Part shown: positions 16,849 through 24,851 of the stretch, piece after piece
Layout: each line of letters opens with the position of its first letter
How positions within the stretch are numbered: position 1 is the stretch's first letter
NCBI GenBank assembly: GCA_046331705.1
Contig: JAXLQJ010000018.1
Coordinates: 1-64,000 of the forward strand
Direction of reading: 5' to 3'
Origin: JADJOY01 sp046331705 [NCBI: bacterium]
GTDB lineage: Bacteria; JADJOY01
Length of the DNA: 64,000 nt
Notes under the pieces: model-generated
Seen by the model: only the letters and a program-made list of their open reading frames with translations
Told to the model about the DNA's origin: nothing
The model's database searches: none
Position numbers and translations under genes: made by a program

Positions 16849-18113
16849 CCCGGGCCACCCCCGCGTGGCTGGTCGCTGCGGTCCTCGTCACGTTCCCCGG
16901 CTCCGGATGCGGCGACGGCTCGAACGCGTCCTCCGCCGCGGCGCTCGATCGCTCGCTCGCGTTGGTGCGCGCGGAGGCGCTGCGCGCGCACGTCGAGGTC
17001 CTCGCCAGCGACGCCATGGAAGGCCGTCGCCCGGGCTCCGCCGGCCACGACCGGGCCCGCGACTACATCGCACGAGCGCTCGGTGAGCGGCGCATCGCAC
17101 GCGCCGGCGACGGCGGCACCTCGTACCTCCACGAGTACCCCACCGCGCCGCAGCCCGAGTACCTCTTCCCCTACCCCAACGGCTACAACGTCGTCGGCAT
17201 CCATCCCGGTACCACCGCGCCAGCCGAGATGGTGGTGGTGAGCGCGCACTACGACCACCTCGGCCACGACCGTGGCGGGCGCATCATGAATGGCGCGTAC
17301 GACGACGCCGCGGGCGTCGCGGCGCTCCTCGAGCTGGCGAGCGCGTTTCGCGAGGCGGGCTATCGCGCACGCCGCTCGGTCGTGTTCTTGTTCAGCGACG
17401 AGGAAGAGACCCCCGGCGATGGCGCGCTCCGGTGGATCCAAGCGCCCACGGTGAACGAGACCCGCGACATCGTGTTCGGGATCTCGGTCGATCCCATCGG
17501 GCGCCCCAACTTCCCGGGCTACGCGTGGACGGCGCTCTTCGGCCTCGAGCACAGCCCCGCGCTCGAGGCGCTGGTGCGCCCGCGGCTCGCGGGCTTCGGT
17601 GCCAATCCGGTCATCGCCGGCGACCGCTCGGTGATCCCGTATTTCGAGAACGACCAGGACCGCTTCTTCGACGCCGGGATCCCCGCCGTGTGGTTCATGA
17701 CTCCGGGATTCAGCTTCTACCATCAGTCCACCGACGATCCGGAAACCGTCGACTACGGCGTGGTCCTCGACGCGACGAGCGTCTTGGCGCGGCTCGTCGA
17801 CGTGGTGGCGAACGACGACCAGCGCTATCCGTTCGTCGCCGAGACCGGCGTCACGCCGGCCACGCTGCTGCCCTATCGGCAAGTGTTCCAGCGCTTCGCT
17901 GCCGCGAGCGACGTGCTCTCGCCGCTCGAGATCGGCATCGCGCGAAACGTCGTCACCCAGCTCGACCGCGTGGAAGCGCGCGGCTTCGTCGATCCCGAAG
18001 AGGCCGAGCCGCTTTCCCTCGAGGCGACCGGCCTCATCTTCCTCACGTCGGTGCTGCACCCGGGCGAGGTGCCGGTGCCCTTCCCGGCCGGTGCAACCGC
18101 CGCGAGACGATGA
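16845..18113 (+). CDS. M28 family aminopeptidase-like lipoprotein
   Basis: A 422-residue zinc peptidase of the M28 family, exported by a signal peptide ending at a lipobox-like GSGC. Expected di-zinc ligands are visible in order: His in SAHYDHLG, Asp in NGAYDDAAG, the catalytic Glu pair in FSDEEETPG, Asp in SVDPIG, and His in SFYHQSTDD. The family releases N-terminal amino acids from peptides in the periplasm or outside. GTG 16845 is coupled to the preceding SDR, with AAGGAA upstream. The pairing of an SDR and a peptidase is not obviously one pathway. Confidence 0.82.
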   Translation: MTRATPAWLVAAVLVTFPGSGCGDGSNASSAAALDRSLALVRAEALRAHVEVLASDAMEGRRPGSAGHDRARDYIARALGERRIARAGDGGTSYLHEYPTAPQPEYLFPYPNGYNVVGIHPGTTAPAEMVVVSAHYDHLGHDRGGRIMNGAYDDAAGVAALLELASAFREAGYRARRSVVFLFSDEEETPGDGALRWIQAPTVNETRDIVFGISVDPIGRPNFPGYAWTALFGLEHSPALEALVRPRLAGFGANPVIAGDRSVIPYFENDQDRFFDAGIPAVWFMTPGFSFYHQSTDDPETVDYGVVLDATSVLARLVDVVANDDQRYPFVAETGVTPATLLPYRQVFQRFAAASDVLSPLEIGIARNVVTQLDRVEARGFVDPEEAEPLSLEATGLIFLTSVLHPGEVPVPFPAGATAARR

Positions 18114-18338
18114 CGCGCAGCGCGGAGCCGTCCGAGCGCACCGTCGCCACGCCCGTCAGCGCTCGGGCGTGGTCATCGGGAAGGCACGAACGACCAGCCG
18201 CCCAGCGCCCCACGATCCACGTTGAACCCCGTGGCGCCTTGGAGCAAGGTGGAGGCACGGCTCTGGTTGACCGGCCACGGGCCGCGGCGCCACGCCGGGT
18301 GCCCTAGCAGACCCCACCGGCGACGGGAGGGATCGGGC

Positions 18339-18815
18339 GTGATCCTCGCGATCGATCGTCGGCTCTCGCCGTCCGGCGCTCGCCGCTCGCCGCGGGCGCT
18401 GCGGCGTGCGGCACTCGGTGCGGCACTCGCCCTCGTCGGCCTCACCGCGGGCTGCGGCGACAACGATCAGCCGCACGCCCAGCTCACGCTGAGCCCGGGC
18501 CAGCGCACCGAGCTGGTGCTGGCCGTCGACACCTCGAACGGCCACGACGGGATCCGCGACGTCGACCTGTGCCTGCTCGCGTTTCCCGACCTCGGCGACT
18601 TCGACACGTTGAACGCGCTCGAGCAGCTGGACGTCGCGTTCGACGGGGTCGGAAAATCCGGCGCCCACGAGTGCTCCGCGAACGTGACGGTGTCCGCCCA
18701 CGACGATGCGGTCGTGGGGCGCTACCGGATCCGGATCGTGTTCACCTACTGGCTGGCGACGGGCTTCCCCAATCAGAACGGCAACAACATCGTGGTGAAC
18801 GTGACCGATACCTGA
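18339..18815 (+). CDS. Small putative lipoprotein, unknown function
   Basis: A 158-residue protein of unknown function. The preferred GTG start at 18339 has a very strong GGGAGGG site seven bases upstream, better than an in-frame ATG at 18222. The N-terminus is Arg-rich, followed by a hydrophobic core and lipobox LTAGC. The mature part looks like a small beta-rich domain with one Cys pair (near residues 75 and 111 by eye). It ends 51 bp before a convergent SDR gene. Confidence 0.6.
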   Translation: MILAIDRRLSPSGARRSPRALRRAALGAALALVGLTAGCGDNDQPHAQLTLSPGQRTELVLAVDTSNGHDGIRDVDLCLLAFPDLGDFDTLNALEQLDVAFDGVGKSGAHECSANVTVSAHDDAVVGRYRIRIVFTYWLATGFPNQNGNNIVVNVTDT

Positions 18816-18866
18816 GGGAGCGGGCCGCATCGGCCGAGCCGCTCACAGCGGCCGGGGCCGTGCGAG

Positions 18867-19655
18867 TCACGCGCGCAGCACGCAGGTCATGCCGCCGTCG
18901 ACTCGCAGCGTCTGGCCAGTCACGTAGGCCGACGCGTCGCTGGCCAGGAACACCACGGCGCCCTTGATGTCGTCGGCGCCACCGGGGCGGCGCGCCGGCA
19001 CCCCGGCGAGAAAGCGCTCGAGACGCGCGGGATCGCGCCGCAAGTACTCCATCATGTCCGTGTCGAAGAGCCCGGGCGCGATCGCGTTCACCCGAATGCC
19101 GTGCATCGCGAGCTTCACCGCCAGGTCGGTGGTGAGCGATACCACCGCGCCCTTGCTGGCGTTGTACGCGACGGCGGGCTGCTCGCTTTCCTCGGCACCC
19201 ACGAACGCCGAGGTCGACGCGATGCTCACGATCGAGCCGCCACCGCGCTCGGCCATGTGCCGCGCGACGGCCTGGGTGAGCAACCAGAGCCCGCGCACGT
19301 TCACCGCGAACACCTTGTCCCAGCCCTCGATCGGGTAGTCGAGGGTGGGCGCGCCCCACACGATACCGGCGTTGTTCACCAGCACGTCGAGCCGTCGGGT
19401 GATCGCGAACGTGCCCTCCACGAGCGCGTTCACGTCCTCCGCCTTGCCCACGTCCGCGCGCAGCGCCGTCGCGTGGCCGCCGGCGGATTCGATCTCCTTC
19501 ACCACCGACTCGCAGCGATCGAGCTTCCGTGAGGCCACGATCACCCGCGCTCCAGCCTCCGCCAACCCCACCGCGATGTGCCGGCCGATGCCGCGCCCGC
19601 CACCGGTGACGAGAGCCGTCTTGCCCGTCAGATCGAAGAGCCGTCGCGTATCCAT
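18867..19655 (-). CDS. SDR oxidoreductase, FabG-like
   Basis: A 262-residue classical SDR. TGGGRGIG, NNAG and catalytic YNASK are present, and the C-terminus ends YVTGQTLRVDGG, the hallmark of FabG-like 3-oxoacyl and 3-hydroxyacyl dehydrogenases. The gene begins 37 bp after the stop of the next SDR (19693-20478) on the same strand, so both are probably transcribed from the promoter at operator 3. A role in beta-oxidation-type hydroxyacyl conversion is likely but not proven. Confidence 0.88.
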   Translation of the reverse strand: MDTRRLFDLTGKTALVTGGGRGIGRHIAVGLAEAGARVIVASRKLDRCESVVKEIESAGGHATALRADVGKAEDVNALVEGTFAITRRLDVLVNNAGIVWGAPTLDYPIEGWDKVFAVNVRGLWLLTQAVARHMAERGGGSIVSIASTSAFVGAEESEQPAVAYNASKGAVVSLTTDLAVKLAMHGIRVNAIAPGLFDTDMMEYLRRDPARLERFLAGVPARRPGGADDIKGAVVFLASDASAYVTGQTLRVDGGMTCVLRA

Positions 19656-19692
19656 GCCGGTCTCCTGCAGCGCGGCGAGCCGTATCCCGCGC

Positions 19693-20478
19693 TCACGACG
19701 AGCCCGGGAAGAAGCGCCGCGCGCGGCGCGCGATCGCCCGATCGAGCAAACCTGGCGCCAACGGGCGCAGCCCCACCGCCACCTTGCCCTTCCACGAGAG
19801 CACTCGCTCGCGCTCGCCCTTCATCAGCGCGTCGAGGATCTCGTCCGCGCACGCCGCGGCGCTCGTGATGCGCTGGTTTCGCTCCGGCGGCCGCCCGTCG
19901 GCGATGTCGGTGGCGACCGCGCCGGGGCAGACGATGGTGACGCCGACGCCGCTGCCCCGGAGCTCGATGCGCAGCGAGTCGAAGAAGCCGTGCAGCGCGT
20001 GCTTGCTCGCCGAATACGCCGCGAAGCCCGGGAACCCGGCTTTGCCCTGGACGCTCGACACCACCACGATCGCGCCCTTCGCCTTCACGAGCTGCGGCAG
20101 CGCGCGCCACGCGCAGTGGACCGGCCCCAGCCAGTTCGTGCGCATCACCCGCTCGAAGGCACCGGCGTCGGTCTCGTCGACGAGCGGCTTGCGGTGCGAG
20201 ATCCCGGCGTTGAGCAGCAGCACGTCGATGCCGCCCATCTGCGTCGTGGCGCGCTCGATCAACGAGCGACAACCATCCTCGGTCGCGAGGTCGACGACCA
20301 TCCCGGCGGCGCGCGCGCCGCGGCTCAAGCAATCGTCGACCACGCGGTGCAGCCGATCGGCGCGGCGCGCCGCGAGCAGCAGCACCGCCTTGCGCTTCGC
20401 CAGCGCACGCGCCAGCTCGGCGCCGATGCCGCTCGATGCGCCCGTCACCACCACGCGTTTTCCCGCCAGCTCCTTCAT
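19693..20478 (-). CDS. Short-chain dehydrogenase/reductase
   Basis: A 261-residue SDR with TGASSGIG, the NAG motif and catalytic YSASK. The central VVVSSVQGKAGFPGFAAYSASKHAL segment matches the SDR7C/DHRS7-like group that acts on lipids and retinoid- or steroid-like substrates. The tail (about residues 210-261) is basic and hydrophobic. Operator 3 is just 19 bp upstream of the start and separates this gene from the divergent CoA-transferase. It is the first gene of a two-SDR leftward unit. Confidence 0.88.
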   Translation of the reverse strand: MKELAGKRVVVTGASSGIGAELARALAKRKAVLLLAARRADRLHRVVDDCLSRGARAAGMVVDLATEDGCRSLIERATTQMGGIDVLLLNAGISHRKPLVDETDAGAFERVMRTNWLGPVHCAWRALPQLVKAKGAIVVVSSVQGKAGFPGFAAYSASKHALHGFFDSLRIELRGSGVGVTIVCPGAVATDIADGRPPERNQRITSAAACADEILDALMKGERERVLSWKGKVAVGLRPLAPGLLDRAIARRARRFFPGSS

Positions 20479-20496
20479 GCGCGCGCATTCGAAGCG

Positions 20497-20517
20497 GAAT
20501 TTGACGATCCGTCAACT
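20497..20517 (+). promoter_or_regulatory. Operator 3 of the TTGACGnnnCGTCAA family
   Basis: TTGACG, ATC, CGTCAA in the 88-bp divergent gap between the SDR (start 20478) and the CoA-transferase (start 20567). Read on the plus strand it matches operators 1 and 2 read on the minus strand, including the AT-rich left flank. Confidence 0.7.
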
Positions 20518-20566
20518 TTCCCCTAAACGGTCGCGACGCCCCACGCTCGGCCATGCTTTTCCCTCC

Positions 20567-21745
20567 ATGACCCACCACGCGATCGCCGCGACCCGCGCAC
20601 CACGGCTGCCGCTCGCGGGGGTGCGAGTCGTGGACCTCACCGCGATGATCTCGGGGCCGATGACCACGGCCATCCTCGCCGACCAGGGTGCCGACGTCAT
20701 CAAGGTCGAGCCGCCGGGCCAGGGCGATCTCATTCGCCATCTGGGCTCGAGCCGAGGCGGCGTCTCGGCGATCTTCCAGACACTCAACCGCGGCAAGCGT
20801 TCGATCGCGCTCGACCTGAAGACGCCGAACGCGCACGCCACGCTCGCGAAGCTGGTCGCCAGCTCGGACGTGTTCATCCAGAACTTTCGCCCCGGCGTCG
20901 CCGCGCGCCTCGGCGTCGACGAGGCAACGCTGAGGCGGCACCGCGCCGATCTCGTCTACGTCTCGGTGAGCGGCTTCGGCGAGAGCGGTCCCCATGCGCA
21001 GCGCCGCGTCTACGACATCGTGATCCAGGGAGCCTCGGGCATGGCCGCATCCCAGGCCGATCCGGCCACCGGCAAGCCCGAGCTCATCCGCAACGTGGTC
21101 TGCGACAAGATCACCGCGGTCTACGCGGCGCAAGCGATCACCGCGGCCCTCTTCGATCGGGCGCGTGGAGGCGGCGGGTGCCACGTGCGGCTCGCCATGC
21201 TCGACGCGGCCGTCGCGTTCCTGTGGCCCGACGTGATGCAGGACCACACCTACGCGGGCGGCGACGTGACCCGCGGGCCGTCGCTCCTCGGCATCGTCCG
21301 CATCCACCCGACCAGCGACGGCTTCATCACGCTCTTGGCGCTCACCGATGCCGACTTCGCGGGGGTGTGTCGCGCCGTCGGCCGGCCCGAGCTGGCGACG
21401 GATGCGCGCTTTCGCGCGTCGCGCGAGCGGCTCGCGCACGCCGACGAGCTGGCGAGGCTGCTCGACGACGCGACCGCCACGATCGCCACCGCGGCGCTCT
21501 GCGCTCGCCTCGAGCAAGAAGGTGTCGCGTGCGGCGGCGTGGTGCCGCCCGAGCGCGTCCACGCGGACCCACAGCTCGAGGCGAACGGGCTCATCGCTCG
21601 CTACGAGGATCCCCGCTTCGGCGCCGTGCGCATCGCGGGACCGGTGGCGCGCTTCGGCGCCGAGCGCGCCGTGCCGCGGCGGCTCGCGCCGGCGCTCGGC
21701 GAGCACACCGACCAGATCCTCGCGGAGCTCGGCCTCGACCGCTGA
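20567..21745 (+). CDS. CaiB/BaiF family CoA-transferase
   Basis: A 392-residue type III CoA-transferase, which moves CoA between carboxylic acids through aspartyl anhydride intermediates. The start of the fold (VRVVDLTAMISGPMTT), KVEPPGQGD, and the region with the catalytic Asp (RRVYDIVIQGASG) are clear. Length is normal for the family. It is divergent from an SDR across operator 3 and precedes an SDR by 27 bp. It could activate the pathway substrate using CoA from another thioester, or act on an alpha-methyl branched acyl-CoA as a racemase, since the families are close. Confidence 0.88.
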   Translation: MTHHAIAATRAPRLPLAGVRVVDLTAMISGPMTTAILADQGADVIKVEPPGQGDLIRHLGSSRGGVSAIFQTLNRGKRSIALDLKTPNAHATLAKLVASSDVFIQNFRPGVAARLGVDEATLRRHRADLVYVSVSGFGESGPHAQRRVYDIVIQGASGMAASQADPATGKPELIRNVVCDKITAVYAAQAITAALFDRARGGGGCHVRLAMLDAAVAFLWPDVMQDHTYAGGDVTRGPSLLGIVRIHPTSDGFITLLALTDADFAGVCRAVGRPELATDARFRASRERLAHADELARLLDDATATIATAALCARLEQEGVACGGVVPPERVHADPQLEANGLIARYEDPRFGAVRIAGPVARFGAERAVPRRLAPALGEHTDQILAELGLDR

Positions 21746-21772
21746 CCCACCGAATCATCGCAGGGAGGAGCC

Positions 21773-22675
21773 ATGGGAGCACTCGACGGAAAGGCCGCGG
21801 CCGTCACCGGCGCCGGCCGCGGCATCGGCCGCGCGCACGTGTTGCAGCTCGCGGGCGCGGGCGCGGCGGTGATCGTCAACGACGTCGACGGCGCCGAGGC
21901 GGAACGTGTCGCGGGCGAGGTCCGCGAGCGCGGCGGCGCGGCCGCGGCGAGCACCGCCGACATCGCCACCCAGGCAGGCGCCGAGCAGCTCGTGAACGAA
22001 TGCGTCGCGGCGTTCGGGAAGATCGACGTCCTGGTCGCCAACGCCGGCATCGCGCGCGACAAGACCTTCCTCAAGATGACCGAGGAGGACTTCACCGCGG
22101 TCTGGCGCGTACACGTGATGGGCACGTTCTTCCCGTGCCAGGCCGCCGCCAAGCAGATGATCGCGCAGGGCACGGGCGGCGCGCTCGTCACCACCACCTC
22201 CGCGGCGCATTTCGGGAACTTCGGCCAGACCAACTACGCGGCCGCCAAGGGCGCCATCGCCTCGATGACCTACACGATGGCGCTGGAGCTGGCGCGACAC
22301 GGCATTCGCGTGAACGCGATCTCGCCGGCGGGAACGACGCGGCTCAGCGCGACCTACAAGGGCCCGGACGGCAAGGAACGGCCGATGCCGTTCATCGATC
22401 CGGAGCTCAACGGGCCGATGCTCGTCTACCTGGCGAGCGACGAAGGCAACTACATCTCGGGGCAGGTCTTCGGCACCGGCGCGGACCGCCTCATGCTCCT
22501 CGCCCAGCCGCAGTACGCGCACGGGCTGGTGAAGCCGGGCGGTTGGACGCTCGAGGACATCCGCAAGCACTTCCGGTCGAACCTCGGCAATCGCCTGGAG
22601 CCGCTCGGGATCCAGAAGCGACCCTACCCCTGGTACGACGGCATCCAGCCGCCGGCGAAGGCGAGCGAGTCGTGA
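21773..22675 (+). CDS. SDR, MFE-2-like (3R)-hydroxyacyl-CoA dehydrogenase
   Basis: A 300-residue SDR resembling the dehydrogenase domain of peroxisomal multifunctional enzyme type 2 (17-beta-HSD4). The cofactor motif TGAGRGIG, the NDVDG segment after strand 2, NAG, and catalytic YAAAK are present. A C-terminal extension (after about residue 240) goes beyond the core fold, as in MFE-2. A strong GGGAGGAG site precedes ATG 21773. It is downstream of the CoA-transferase in the same unit and may catalyse the third step of side-chain beta-oxidation. Confidence 0.85.
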   Translation: MGALDGKAAAVTGAGRGIGRAHVLQLAGAGAAVIVNDVDGAEAERVAGEVRERGGAAAASTADIATQAGAEQLVNECVAAFGKIDVLVANAGIARDKTFLKMTEEDFTAVWRVHVMGTFFPCQAAAKQMIAQGTGGALVTTTSAAHFGNFGQTNYAAAKGAIASMTYTMALELARHGIRVNAISPAGTTRLSATYKGPDGKERPMPFIDPELNGPMLVYLASDEGNYISGQVFGTGADRLMLLAQPQYAHGLVKPGGWTLEDIRKHFRSNLGNRLEPLGIQKRPYPWYDGIQPPAKASES

Positions 22676-22781
22676 CGGCCGCCGCGCGCTTCGCGTCGCT
22701 CGCTCCCGCTTGCGCCCATCCCACGGCCAACCCCCATCGACGCGCGAACCGACGTTCGGCCACGACCGTCCTGGAGGCCCG

Positions 22782-23129
22782 ATGCGCATGACACCCCGGA
22801 TGTGGATCTACGCTGCGCTCGCCGCCGCGGGCTTGGCGCTGCCGTGGTACTTCAACCTGCAGTTCATGCGGGAATCGGGCGGCGGCTTCGCGCTGGGGGC
22901 GTTCGTGGCGGGCGGTTACGCCAACCCCGCCGCGTCCTCGCTCACCAGCGACCTCACCGTGGGCGCGACCGCGTTCCTGATCTGGATGATCGCCGAGGCG
23001 CGGCGCTTGCGGATGCGCTTCGCGTGGGGCTACGCGGTGCTGCTCTTCTTCGTCGCGTTCGGGTTCGCCTGTCCGCTCTTCCTGCTCATGCGCGAACGCC
23101 ACCTGGAAGCCACGCGCTCGCGCGCCTGA
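22782..23129 (+). CDS. DUF2834-like small membrane protein
   Basis: A 115-residue protein with three hydrophobic helices (about residues 6-24, 45-65 and 78-100). The pattern PWYFNLQF, GGYANPAASSLTSDL and ACPLFLLMRER matches DUF2834 proteins, a small membrane family of unknown function. ATG 22782 is preceded by CTGGAGG. Its last 44 bases overlap the end of the convergent amine-oxidase gene in another frame. Confidence 0.75.
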   Translation: MRMTPRMWIYAALAAAGLALPWYFNLQFMRESGGGFALGAFVAGGYANPAASSLTSDLTVGATAFLIWMIAEARRLRMRFAWGYAVLLFFVAFGFACPLFLLMRERHLEATRSRA

Positions 23130-24714
23130 GCACGCCGCGCGCGGGCGTCGCGGCGGCGTCGCTGGCGGGCTCGATTCCCAGATCGGCGGCGATCTCCGCC
23201 GCGGCACGGGCGCCGGTCGCGGCGGCTCCTTCCATGTAGCCCTGGAACTCGAGGCTCGTGTGCTCGCCGCAGAAGTGAAGGTTGCCGGCGCGCTCGCCCT
23301 CGGCGCCAGCGATCGTGGTGTTTTGGCCGACGCGATACGCCGAGTAGCTCGCCCGAGTCCACGGATCGCTCGGCCAGTGCATGCGCACGACGCGACCCGT
23401 GGACGCGCTCGCGAGGCCCGGAAACACCGCTTCGCCCTCGCGAAGCCACGCGGCGAGCTGGTCGCGGGGCGAGCCGCGCGCGAGCTCGACGCCGCGCCGG
23501 CCGCCGCGAAAGCTGGTGAGAATGCCGCCGTCACCCGCCTGGCCGCGGGTCGCGTCCCACATCACCGCGGCGTCGAGATCGGTGATTGCCGTGCCGTTCC
23601 TCCCGGTCGTGCGCCACGGGCGCGACGCGAAGCCAGCCACCAGCTTCGCGTTGGTGCCGTAGCCGAGCTCGTCGATCGCCCGCCGCTTGACGGCGGAGAG
23701 CGACACGCGCAGGTCCACGCGCCGCAGCAGCGTGAATGGGATCGCCAGCACCACGTGGTCCGCGACGATCTCGCGCGTCGAGGCGCCGCGATCGAACGAG
23801 AGCCGGTAGCGCCCATCCGGCTGCTCGACGAGCGACACCAACGCCGCGCCGAGCTCGAGCTGCGCCGGATCGAGGCCCTCGGCGAGTCGCGTCGGGATCC
23901 GATCGTTTCCGCCGCGCACGCGGTAACGCTGATCCGACGCCTCTCCCGGCGCGAAGGTGAGCACCACGTCGAGCGCGCTTTGCTCCTCGGGATCGAGCCC
24001 GTACTCGGCGACGAGCCCCGCTTCGAGCGCCGCGCGCAGCGGACCATCGGCGCCCGCTTCGTCGAGCCACTGGCGCGCGGACATCGCGTCGAGCGCCGCC
24101 GCGCCGTTCGGGTTGCGGTACGTGATCGGCGCCGCGGGATCGTCGAGCGTGGCGAGCGCCGCGTCGACGGCGGCGACGAGCGGCACCACGCCCTCGGCGA
24201 GATCGGCCACACGTACCGGCCGACCGCCCACGAAGAAGAGCGGATCGCCGTCGCGCTCGGCGTGCAGATCGTCGAGCGAAAGCTCGAGCTCGGCGGCGAG
24301 CGCGCGCAGCGTGGTGTGAACGCTGTCGATGAACTCGGCCCCCAGCTCCGCGGTCTGGTCCGCGCCGAAGCTCGTGCGATCGGTGTGCATCCGTCCGCCG
24401 ACTCGATCGGACGCGTCGAACACGACTGGGCGCAGCCCCAGCTGGTTGAGCCGGTGGGCCGCGTGCAGCCCAGCGACCCCCGCGCCGACGATCACCGTCT
24501 GCGCGTCGCGCGCGCCGCCGCCATTTCCGCCGCAGCCGGCGAGCCAGGCGCCAGCGGCTCCGGCGCCGGCCACACGCGCGAAGGTGCGTCGTGAGATCGC
24601 GGGCCCATCGTCCGGCCAGTCGAACGCCTCGCGAAACGGCACGCCGGCGGCGCGCGCGCTGCGGATCGAGCTTGCGGCGCGCACCAGCGCGCGCAGGATC
24701 ACCGATCGAGCCAT
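23086..24714 (-). CDS. Flavin monoamine oxidase family protein, exported
   Basis: A 542-residue FAD-dependent amine oxidase. A twin-arginine-like segment (SRRTFARVAGAG, near residues 41-52) is followed by a lipobox-like LAGC, so it is probably exported folded by Tat and perhaps lipid-anchored. The dinucleotide-binding motif is VIVGAGVAGLHAAHRL, with VGGRMHTD following. The C-terminal flavin motif is NLHFCGEHTSLEFQGYMEGAAATG. Relatives oxidise amines or amino acids; substrate unknown. ATG 24714 is the only reasonable start near the Tat segment. Confidence 0.85.
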   Translation of the reverse strand: MARSVILRALVRAASSIRSARAAGVPFREAFDWPDDGPAISRRTFARVAGAGAAGAWLAGCGGNGGGARDAQTVIVGAGVAGLHAAHRLNQLGLRPVVFDASDRVGGRMHTDRTSFGADQTAELGAEFIDSVHTTLRALAAELELSLDDLHAERDGDPLFFVGGRPVRVADLAEGVVPLVAAVDAALATLDDPAAPITYRNPNGAAALDAMSARQWLDEAGADGPLRAALEAGLVAEYGLDPEEQSALDVVLTFAPGEASDQRYRVRGGNDRIPTRLAEGLDPAQLELGAALVSLVEQPDGRYRLSFDRGASTREIVADHVVLAIPFTLLRRVDLRVSLSAVKRRAIDELGYGTNAKLVAGFASRPWRTTGRNGTAITDLDAAVMWDATRGQAGDGGILTSFRGGRRGVELARGSPRDQLAAWLREGEAVFPGLASASTGRVVRMHWPSDPWTRASYSAYRVGQNTTIAGAEGERAGNLHFCGEHTSLEFQGYMEGAAATGARAAAEIAADLGIEPASDAAATPARGVLRRASAWLPGGVRA

Positions 24715-24851
24715 CGGTCGGGCTGCCGGGCGCCGGCGCCAGCCGACGCGAGAGGAGTCGTCATCGCGGCTGATTGTCGCAGAATCGAGGCATGCGCGCG
24801 GCTCGGCGGCGCGCGGGCCGGACGCGGGGCGACGCGGGCGCTGCCGAGCGC

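Noticed and set aside
19628-21706. 692-codon minus-strand frame over the SDR and CoA-transferase
   Set aside because: It crosses two genes with complete motifs in other frames and has no plausible start context; it is a GC shadow.
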